Both the position numbers and the translations under genes were made by a program. A stretch of 8,235 bases of DNA from Candidatus Bathyarchaeota archaeon. GTDB taxonomy: Archaea > Thermoproteota > Bathyarchaeia > 40CM-2-53-6 > RBG-13-38-9. Below the pieces are notes generated by a model. It searched no databases. It had not been told where the DNA came from and saw nothing but the letters and a program-made list of their open reading frames with translations. The stretch spans positions 1 to 8,235 of the forward strand of contig DAOUZW010000039.1 of assembly GCA_030671315.1 (NCBI GenBank), written 5' to 3'. Positions 1-4,384 of this stretch are shown in pieces (the first letter of the stretch is position 1; each line of letters starts with the position of its first letter).

Positions 1-199
1 CAGAAAACCAGCCGATATTAGAAGTGGTCCCAGTAATAGGATCAGTTGAAAGAACTAAGGCTTTATTCCCAAATCGTACTACCGCAGCATCCTCTCCAAT
101 TCCAGGTCCAACTAAAAGCCTATCATTGATCATTCCCAGATTTCTAAAAACAATGCTCTTTAAAATCTCAGATGGAATTTTACCTACCTGGAAAACCAT
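1..199 (-). CDS. AIR synthase-related protein (HypE-like), N-terminal part
   Basis: Partial gene: it starts at ATG 199 and leaves the window after about 66 codons. The start is fixed by an in-frame TGA two codons upstream. The translation begins MVFQVGKIPSEILKSIVF, then has GPGIGEDAAVV at about residues 31-41 and STDPITG at about 51-57. These are the glycine/aspartate-rich ATP and phosphate binding motifs of the PurM/HypE/SelD/ThiL superfamily N-terminal domain. The order and spacing fit the archaeal HypE-like branch better than PurM or ThiL. Family members use ATP to activate an amide or carboxylate; HypE dehydrates a carbamoyl group to make the cyanide ligand of NiFe hydrogenase. No hydrogenase gene is in the window, so the specific substrate is not established. 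A purine-rich AAAGG lies about 9 bases before the ATG. The C-terminal ATP-binding half is not visible. Confidence 0.8.
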   Translation of the reverse strand, partial: MVFQVGKIPSEILKSIVFRNLGMINDRLLVGPGIGEDAAVVRFGNKALVLSTDPITGTTSNIGWFS

Positions 200-236
200 T
201 GTTCAAACCTTTGAGGTAGTCTGATTTGCCTTCCTA

Positions 237-242
237 TTAAGA
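237..242 (-). promoter_or_regulatory. Possible TATA box for the HypE-like gene
   Basis: TTAATA on the minus strand, centred about 40 bases before the ATG at 199. A start site about 26 bases downstream would give a leader of roughly 13 nt that includes an AAAGG element. It is an AT-rich match in AT-rich DNA, so support is modest. Confidence 0.35.
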
Positions 243-376
243 TTTGTCATTAGTCCAATTTACTGCGCATGTATTGATCAAAAAGGTTACTGCTTAGAGA
301 AATAACTGAACTAATTTGATCATTCTTTTTCAAGAATTATTTGATTTTTCCAAGTTATTAAATATCATTGGGTTCT

Positions 377-1495
377 TCAGGTCAGCTTCTTAATCATATT
401 CTTTAAGGAATTCCACGCCGGTTTGGGATTACCCATACTATTAATGAGACCAAAATGATTTTCTTGGAAAGGAAATGACCTCCACGCAGAGTCCCTGTAG
501 CGCCATATTCCTATACCACATATAGCCTCAATATCAGAAGCATCAGAACATGCTCGGGATACATATTTTGTTTGCTTTGAAGCCGAATAACCTAAGAAGA
601 AAGGCCCACTCGGGTATCCTGTTTCTGAGATTATCACTTTTCTGCCAAGTTCACTTTTTACTCTATTAGCTTTTTTAAATATTGTAGTATCAATTGGTGA
701 AGATGCCTTATAATTTGGATAGAAATCAAGTCCTATAAGATCACATAATGGTGCAAAGTAATTTGCTTTAGTTGTTTTTGCGTCTGCTTCCAAATTAATT
801 ATTGTAATTGCATTCGAATCTTCTGAATGGACAGCATCATTAAGCTCTTTCAATAATCGGTATGCAAAATCATGAGGATCAATCCATGATAGACCCGACC
901 GCCAACCACCTGCAGCATGCATCTTCCACCAATTAGGTTCGTTTTCTATTTGCCAAAATCGTATTTTATTTTTATATTTACGAACTAAAAGTCTTGTATG
1001 AATTGATGCACGTTTAACATAAGATGTTCTATCAGAATCAACTTTTAGTCCATGAGGAAGCATACGTTGATATCCACAAGCAACAACTGGAATAATACCT
1101 ATGCCATGATCTGTCAATACCTCGACAAAGTCATCCAGAGGCCAGTGTTCATATGATTCGTCGAGTAAAATTCCTAGTTTGTTCTTACTTGGAAGAATAG
1201 GCTCAAATAATTTCCATGGAAACCAACATCGAACAAATTGTATCTTTGCTGAGACCAGATTCTGCGCCAATGATATGATAGCTTTTCGACAATCCATGCA
1301 AACAGATTTTTTTTGGAGAACATGTTTATGTTTCTGAAATGCAAGTTCATCAATTTTATCAAGAGCTTTTCCTACTGGAAGTCTGATGGATAAAAGATGA
1401 GGAATGATAATCGATTTTGGAGTTAGAGTTCCAGCATATATCCAAGGATCATCAATATTTATCCCAATAGAGAAACGCTTTGTAAGATCGAACAA
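377..1495 (-). CDS. Glycoside hydrolase-like protein, clan GH-A (beta/alpha)8 barrel
   Basis: A 372-residue single-domain enzyme. The two catalytic carboxylates of retaining clan GH-A hydrolases can be seen: WQIENEPN (residues 181-188), with E186 as acid/base at the end of strand 4, and IISETGYPSG (288-297), with E291 as nucleophile at the end of strand 7. Supporting signatures are DLIGLDFYP (252-260), typical of strand 6, and GIWRYRD (329-335), giving the aromatic residue after strand 8. The ETGYPS core resembles the GH17 active-site signature, but the flanking residues do not fit it fully, so the family is unassigned. The likely reaction is cleavage or transfer of a beta-glycoside; the substrate is unknown. 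There is no signal peptide or membrane segment, so it should act in the cytoplasm or in transfer reactions. The start is TTG at 1495, with an in-frame TGA three codons upstream. The CMDC pair at residues 66-69 is unexplained. It stands alone, 119 bases from the exported-protein gene and 177 from the HypE-like gene. Confidence 0.78.
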   Translation of the reverse strand: MFDLTKRFSIGINIDDPWIYAGTLTPKSIIIPHLLSIRLPVGKALDKIDELAFQKHKHVLQKKSVCMDCRKAIISLAQNLVSAKIQFVRCWFPWKLFEPILPSKNKLGILLDESYEHWPLDDFVEVLTDHGIGIIPVVACGYQRMLPHGLKVDSDRTSYVKRASIHTRLLVRKYKNKIRFWQIENEPNWWKMHAAGGWRSGLSWIDPHDFAYRLLKELNDAVHSEDSNAITIINLEADAKTTKANYFAPLCDLIGLDFYPNYKASSPIDTTIFKKANRVKSELGRKVIISETGYPSGPFFLGYSASKQTKYVSRACSDASDIEAICGIGIWRYRDSAWRSFPFQENHFGLINSMGNPKPAWNSLKNMIKKLT

Positions 1496-1512
1496 AATCG
1501 CTCATATGATAA

Positions 1513-1520
1513 TTATTTAA
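1513..1520 (-). promoter_or_regulatory. Possible TATA box for the GH-A gene
   Basis: TTAAATAA on the minus strand, centred about 21 bases before the TTG start at 1495. This is somewhat close for a leaderless transcript, where about 26 is usual, but no better element lies further out. The 9-mer TACCAAATT overlaps its upstream side; the same word occurs twice at the KaiC-like promoter. Confidence 0.4.
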
Positions 1521-1594
1521 TTTGGTAAATAGATTTTCCTTAAAAAAATAACGTGTACCTTTCCAGAAAATAATCTATCGGAAAACAGGTTTAT

Positions 1595-1624
1595 AAAAAA
1601 AATGCAAGCAGGCCTAAGCCTGCT
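1595..1624 (-). terminator. Hairpin plus T8 terminator of the exported-protein gene
   Basis: Read on the minus strand, AGCAGGC and GCCTGCT form a perfect 7-bp stem with a 4-nt TTAG loop (1607-1624). After a 4-nt spacer comes a run of eight T (1595-1602). A further T7 lies at 1542-1548. The stem covers the last coding triplets (Glu-Gln-Ala) and the stop codon TAG of the gene ending at 1614. The layout is that of an intrinsic terminator. Archaeal RNA polymerase terminates mainly on the U-tract, and the hairpin may instead protect the 3' end. Confidence 0.7.
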
Positions 1625-2291
1625 CAACATATATTCGGATTTGTAAAAGCTTTAGACCGTTGTTGTCATAATCCCAGAAATACTGCCACAGTTCATTATC
1701 GAATAGATAATAACGTTCAGCTGCACCATCACCATCGAAGTCAATGAAAATTGTTGTCAGTTCCAAAGTTTTATCACTAAATTTTGATTGGCCTTTATTC
1801 CTCGTTAGCGTCACATTTTCCAAAGAATACCATTCATTGCCGAGCTCATCAATAAAGCCACTAGTCATATTTGCAGATCCACCTGGCTTACCTAAAGCAC
1901 GCACGAAGATTCTATAGACTGCATCTGTACTATCACCCGGATAAGGATCCATTAGCTGCAGTGTGGCTTTTCCATCAGTTCCATCAGAGTCAATTACATT
2001 AAAAGACTCTCCTTTGAGAAGCATTATTTTCGCATCTTTACTCCATAGTTTCACAAATATTCTATGGCCGTTATTTTCCCATGTTCCTCCCTTCTTCTCT
2101 TTAGGAATGCCAATAATGTTCAAATTATAATGTGCTCCACTTGGTGCACCGGTACCAGTTACGTCTTTCGCAGCTGAAGCATATGGAATAACAGCCATGG
2201 CTACCGATAGCATTAAAACTACAATAGCAGTCGTTGCATAGATTTTCATTTGATTCAAAATTTTCATCACTATATGATTATGCAGTTTCAT
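1614..2291 (-). CDS. Exported protein of unknown function with acidic, calcium-site-like loops
   Basis: About 225 residues from ATG 2291. I chose this start because a TATA element is centred near 2318, about 26 bases upstream, giving a leaderless mRNA. TTG 2303 extends it by four codons, and ATG 2267 and 2249 are shorter options. The N-terminus is a secretion signal: lysines, then a hydrophobic stretch TTAIVVLMLSVAMAVI, then a likely signal peptidase site at ASA/AKD. The mature part has GAPSGAHYNLNIIGIPK, GHRIFVKLW, a block VIDSDGTDG, ALGKPGGSANMTSG, and near the C-terminus DFDGDG and DYDNNG. The Asp/Gly/Asn loops look like possible calcium sites but do not form full EF-hands. Predicted structure is mostly beta. 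I recall similar unnamed exported proteins in archaea and bacteria with the HYNLNIIG and HRIFV blocks, but no function. There is no anchor or sorting signal, so it is probably secreted or loosely wall-bound. Confidence 0.72.
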   Translation of the reverse strand: MKLHNHIVMKILNQMKIYATTAIVVLMLSVAMAVIPYASAAKDVTGTGAPSGAHYNLNIIGIPKEKKGGTWENNGHRIFVKLWSKDAKIMLLKGESFNVIDSDGTDGKATLQLMDPYPGDSTDAVYRIFVRALGKPGGSANMTSGFIDELGNEWYSLENVTLTRNKGQSKFSDKTLELTTIFIDFDGDGAAERYYLFDNELWQYFWDYDNNGLKLLQIRIYVEQA

Positions 2292-2314
2292 GTTTAAATG
2301 CAACTGTGTAACAC

Positions 2315-2321
2315 ATATATA
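2315..2321 (-). promoter_or_regulatory. TATA box of the exported-protein gene
   Basis: TATATAT on the minus strand, centred at 2318 and preceded by AACCG, which could serve as a BRE-like element. A transcription start 26 bases downstream falls at about 2292, on the ATG at 2291. This is the best spaced leaderless promoter in the window and is the reason for the chosen start codon. Confidence 0.6.
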
Positions 2322-2379
2322 CGGTTAAATTTGTTTATCTATTTAAATAGAAAATCGCTCAGCCCACTCTATGATAGAA

Positions 2380-2386
2380 GAAAAAG
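2380..2386 (-). terminator. Weak T-run terminator candidate for cytochrome c gene
   Basis: Minus-strand CTTTTTCTTC about 28 bases after the cytochrome c stop codon. Archaeal termination often needs only a T-rich run. There is no hairpin next to it, and the run is only five T, so support is weak. Confidence 0.3.
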
Positions 2387-2412
2387 TATGTTTTGAAATG
2401 TCGGTTTGCTGT

Positions 2413-2769
2413 TTATGAATTAAGATAATCGATTATAGAATCAATCTCTTCCTGGCTCAACTCTCCTTTAAATGCAGGCATCCCTTCATCGAGATTACCT
2501 TTCTCAATAACGCCCCTATTCGTATTGCTGGCTGAGAGCGCAGGTCCCACTCCTCCAACTCTTTTAGCACCATGGCATCCAGTACAATAGTCCGCATACA
2601 ATTCTTCACCTTTAATTGATTTTTGAGACGTAACTATTTCACTGGGAGTCACAGATTCTCCAATAGGTCCTGACGATGTAGACACATAATAGATTCCAGC
2701 AGCTACGACAACAATTGCGACGCCAATTATCAAGATTAGAGAACGATTTGCCAAATCGATTAACACCAA
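2413..2769 (-). CDS. Membrane-anchored monohaem class I cytochrome c
   Basis: Up to 118 residues. An N-terminal hydrophobic helix (about residues 10-29, SLILIIGVAIVVVAAGIYYV) with no obvious cleavage site is followed by a polar linker and a small haem domain. The haem attachment site is CTGCH (C62, C65, H66, with H66 as proximal ligand). GMPAFKG supplies M97 as the likely distal ligand. The sequence ends in the C-terminal helix SQEEIDSIIDYLNS, as in cbb3-type small cytochromes c. The protein should sit on the outer face of the membrane and pass electrons to or from an unseen partner; no oxidase or maturation gene is in the window. The first start is TTG 2769, with GTG 2766 next to it. The TATA element at 2776-2784 is too close for these and would instead place a leaderless start near TTG 2754, giving 113 residues that begin just before ANRS. 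The haem domain is unaffected by this choice. Confidence 0.88.
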   Translation of the reverse strand: MVLIDLANRSLILIIGVAIVVVAAGIYYVSTSSGPIGESVTPSEIVTSQKSIKGEELYADYCTGCHGAKRVGGVGPALSASNTNRGVIEKGNLDEGMPAFKGELSQEEIDSIIDYLNS

Positions 2770-2775
2770 ATACAG

Positions 2776-2784
2776 TTTTATAAA
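2776..2784 (-). promoter_or_regulatory. TATA box of the cytochrome c gene
   Basis: TTTATAAAA on the minus strand, centred at 2780, close to the archaeal consensus. Counting 26 bases downstream puts transcription start near 2754, which is an in-frame TTG six codons into the longest reading frame. Either the mRNA is leaderless from TTG 2754, or another promoter drives the longer form. Confidence 0.55.
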
Positions 2785-2873
2785 TTTGAATTTAAAAAAG
2801 TTTATTCAAGTTTAATGAAACAAATATGCTCTAATCTAAAATTAAATCATATTCAGATCAACTAACATTCAAC

Positions 2874-2881
2874 CTAAATTA
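2874..2881 (+). promoter_or_regulatory. Possible TATA box for the candidate RNA
   Basis: CTAAATTA on the plus strand, centred 24 bases before the first base of the stem-closed structure at 2901. The spacing fits an archaeal promoter, but the sequence is a weak match in AT-rich DNA and depends on the RNA being real. Confidence 0.3.
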
Positions 2882-2900
2882 TTTCTTCAAAAATAAAAGA

Positions 2901-2965
2901 GGTAGGCTCTCGCACTCAAGATCCATATCATGCATTCAGTTGGGTCAGACTCGTCATTGCCTACC
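2901..2965 (+). ncRNA. Candidate structured RNA, class unknown
   Basis: GGTAGGC at 2901-2907 pairs perfectly with GCCTACC at 2959-2965. Inside, GATCCA (2920-2925) pairs with TGGGTC (2941-2946) with one G-U pair, closing a 15-nt loop. Twelve unpaired bases lie on each side between the two stems. The G-U pair becomes a C-A mismatch on the other strand, which favours plus-strand transcription. It is GC-richer than its surroundings and sits upstream of both neighbouring genes, so it is not their terminator. The 7-bp closing stem recalls a tRNA acceptor, but the length is short and no T-arm is present. The two-stem shape with a large internal loop is reminiscent of archaeal H/ACA guides, yet I see no ACA box after it. 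On the minus strand there are weak C/D-like words (ATGACGA, CTGA, ATGATA), not in a full canonical order. Confidence 0.35.
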
Positions 2966-3101
2966 AGTACTTATTTTATTAAAACAAAGTTTTAGCTATT
3001 TCTCTTTCAATGCAATTCTGCTATGATTACATATGTTTAGTGTGTGTAACAAAAATCTATTTAGCAATCTTTCTAAATTTTTTCTGTTTGTAGGCATAAT
3101 G

Positions 3102-3107
3102 TTTAAG
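3102..3107 (+). promoter_or_regulatory. Likely TATA box of rps26e
   Basis: TTTAAG on the plus strand within AATGTTTAAGG. A transcription start 26 bases downstream falls near 3130 and leaves a leader of about 12 nt with no Shine-Dalgarno sequence. Confidence 0.4.
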
Positions 3108-3141
3108 GAGCTCTATTTGTAGAAATTATGCTAGATTTACA

Positions 3142-3420
3142 ATGGGAAAAAAGAGAAAATCTAGTGGAAGAAGCAAAGGTGGTAAAGGACGAAGTGCAGG
3201 TGTCCAATGTACCAACTGCGGCATGTTAGTTCCCAGAGATAAAGCAAAGCGAGTCACCAGTCGGTTCTCACTCGTTGATCCAAGCTTGGCAAGAGAATTG
3301 AGATCAAGCGGAGCCTACTTAGCAAGACCATCTACATTCAAATATTATTGTGTTTCATGCGCCGTACATTTTGGCGTTTCAAAAATTAGAGCCACAGGCG
3401 AACGTAGGAGCACATATTAG
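3142..3420 (+). CDS. rps26e: Small-subunit ribosomal protein eS26
   Basis: 92 residues. It matches the eS26 family: a basic Lys/Gly/Ser/Arg-rich N-terminal tail (residues 2-20), then VQCTNCGMLVPRDKAKR with C23 and C26, and YYCVSCAVHFGVSK with C70 and C73. The four cysteines form the family's zinc site. eS26 binds the 3' end region of small-subunit rRNA near the mRNA exit channel. The length is close to other archaeal members, and the long C-terminal tail of the eukaryotic protein is absent. Distribution matters here: eS26 occurs in Thermoproteota, Korarchaeota and Asgard lineages and in eukaryotes but is generally missing from Euryarchaeota, which is the best phylogenetic clue in the window. 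The ATG is the first start after a short, Shine-Dalgarno-less leader. It faces the phosphatidyltransferase gene with only 19 bases between the two stop codons. Confidence 0.96.
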   Translation: MGKKRKSSGRSKGGKGRSAGVQCTNCGMLVPRDKAKRVTSRFSLVDPSLARELRSSGAYLARPSTFKYYCVSCAVHFGVSKIRATGERRSTY

Positions 3421-3439
3421 CCCTAATTCTGATAATCAC

Positions 3440-4024
3440 TTATCGAACATTCTGATAGGCATATACGGTTCTCTGAACAAACGTTATGATCGATAAGATT
3501 GCTATTAATACAACTCCATACTCGACCAGCCCTAGAAAAGAGAAGATAATTAGTATAAGCATTCTTTCAGGTCTTTCTGCGATCCCAATACTTTCCATCT
3601 TAACATTTTCCACTTCAGTTCTTGCTCTGACATAACTTACCATAAGTGAAAATGAGATTGCGGCAATTCCCCAAAATGGACTTGCCAGCTCACCCAGAAT
3701 TATTCCTGATAAGATTATTATTTCTCCAAGTCTATCAAAAGTAGAATCAAGAATCCCACCAAATTTCGATGCTTTTCCAAGCCTAGCCAATGGACCGTCA
3801 AGAGCATCCATTAGACCTGATAAAAGAATTAGGAATGGCGCTATAATGTATGTAAACATCCAATTAATTCTCATATAGAACAATACACCCGCCATCGCTG
3901 CACAGATAAAGCCGATTACGGTCAACATGTTAGGAGTAAAACCCAAATTATCAAGTGATAAAGCAAGACGAGTTAGGACAGTGTTTACCCTATTCCTGAA
4001 AGCAGTGATCAATTGATTCACCAC
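3440..4024 (-). CDS. CDP-alcohol phosphatidyltransferase, archaetidylinositol phosphate synthase-like
   Basis: 194 residues with about five or six membrane helices. The family catalytic motif is DALDGPLAR followed by FGGILDSTFD: D73, D76, G77, A80, R81, D93 and D97 bind the metal ions and CDP group. IGIAERPERM (146-155) matches the block found in archaeal archaetidylinositol phosphate synthases and related inositol-phosphate-using enzymes. The likely reaction joins CDP-archaeol to a polar alcohol phosphate, most probably myo-inositol phosphate, at the inner membrane face to make polar lipid head groups. The spacer between AR and the following Gly is seven residues (LGKASKF), where I recall eight or nine as usual. 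The start is GTG 4024 or the adjacent GTG 4021; an in-frame TAA two codons upstream rules out longer forms. It converges on rps26e and diverges from the zinc-finger/thrS unit. Serine or glycerol phosphate as substrate cannot be excluded. Confidence 0.88.
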   Translation of the reverse strand: MVNQLITAFRNRVNTVLTRLALSLDNLGFTPNMLTVIGFICAAMAGVLFYMRINWMFTYIIAPFLILLSGLMDALDGPLARLGKASKFGGILDSTFDRLGEIIILSGIILGELASPFWGIAAISFSLMVSYVRARTEVENVKMESIGIAERPERMLILIIFSFLGLVEYGVVLIAILSIITFVQRTVYAYQNVR

Positions 4025-4088
4025 AGATTATAAGACCTTGATCTTACCATTCTACATTTACTCATTAAGATACCGCCGTTAGCTAAAA

Positions 4089-4130
4089 ATGGAAAGGAGT
4101 ATGAAACAATAAATCATTGTATGTAATGAT
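4089..4130 (+). promoter_or_regulatory. Leader with tiny reading frame and overlapping inverted repeats
   Basis: The leader before the zinc-finger gene contains ATG 4089 to TAA 4112 (M-E-R-S-M-K-Q). It also has two overlapping inverted repeats: ACAAT/ATTGT (4106-4110 and 4116-4120) and ATCATT/AATGAT (4113-4118 and 4125-4130). They share bases 4116-4118, so they could form only one at a time. The stems are short and AT-rich. The region might be an operator or leader control element, or chance. Confidence 0.2.
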
Positions 4131-4137
4131 CTTGATA

Positions 4138-4145
4138 GGTGGAGG
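4138..4145 (+). promoter_or_regulatory. Strong Shine-Dalgarno site
   Basis: GGTGGAGG ends 6 bases before ATG 4152. It is a near-perfect anti-16S match, the strongest in the window, and fixes the start of the 68-aa gene. It contrasts with the other genes, most of which have no such site. Confidence 0.8.
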
Positions 4146-4151
4146 ACGAAA

Positions 4152-4358
4152 ATGGGCAAGATTGAAAAAGGTACAAATTGCAGCGTGTCAGGATGCAATA
4201 ATTCCGCTTTAAGATCGCTAGCTGTCGAAAAAGCAACAAAAGCTGGCTTGAAAGTTGGAAGCTCAAGAAGAGCCTACTTATGTAAAGATCACTATAAGGA
4301 ATTCAAAAAGAAAACAAAAAAGGATAGACTCATAGAAAAATGGCGAATGTCCAAATAG
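4152..4358 (+). CDS. Small zinc-finger-like conserved archaeal protein, cotranscribed with thrS
   Basis: 68 residues, basic, no membrane segment. C10 and C15 (CSVSGC) with C44 and H47 (CKDH) make a plausible four-ligand zinc site, and the C-terminus is lysine-rich (KKKTKKDRLIEKW). The central helix-like part AVEKATKAGLKVG separates the two ligand pairs. I recall similar small proteins of unknown function in Nitrososphaeria-type archaea, sometimes near thrS, but cannot confirm this here. The charge and fold suggest RNA or ribosome binding, which is inference. ATG 4152 is firmly supported by the GGTGGAGG site. The gene ends 26 bases before the probable thrS start, on the same strand with no terminator between, so the two are probably one operon. 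Confidence 0.82.
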   Translation: MGKIEKGTNCSVSGCNNSALRSLAVEKATKAGLKVGSSRRAYLCKDHYKEFKKKTKKDRLIEKWRMSK

Positions 4359-4368
4359 CGTTCAAAGT

Positions 4369-4373
4369 AGGAG
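4369..4373 (+). promoter_or_regulatory. Shine-Dalgarno site before thrS
   Basis: AGGAG lies 11 bases before CTG 4385, 20 before TTG 4394, and 4 before an out-of-frame TTG at 4378 that opens a nine-codon frame closed at 4407. It favours CTG 4385 over TTG 4394 for ThrRS but leaves the out-of-frame start in competition. Confidence 0.5.
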
Positions 4374-4384
4374 TGTTTTGAAAT

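Larger units (their letters stand above)
2770..3141. other. Divergent intergenic region, 372 bases
   Basis: This lies between the cytochrome c gene (minus) and rps26e (plus). It holds the cytochrome c TATA box at its left edge, a 65-nt stem-closed structure at 2901-2965, a T-rich stretch after that structure (2969-2980), a T6 run near 3078-3083 and the rps26e promoter at its right edge. I found no tRNA T-arm, no rRNA-like sequence and no convincing small gene in it. Confidence 0.6.

Noticed and set aside
24..224. Plus-strand open frame of 66 codons
   Set aside because: It is antisense to the HypE-like N-terminus, whose GEDAAVV and STDPITG motifs on the minus strand are clear.
1174..1362. Minus-strand open frame of 62 codons
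   Set aside because: Lies wholly inside the GH-A gene in another frame and shows no family motif.
2901..2965. tRNA gene
   Set aside because: The 7-bp closing stem suggests an acceptor, but 65 nt is short and there is no T-arm sequence or plausible anticodon arm on either strand.
3010..3093. Plus-strand frame of 27 codons in the divergent gap
   Set aside because: Hydrophobic only because the DNA is AT-rich; no ribosome site, and its end abuts the rps26e promoter.
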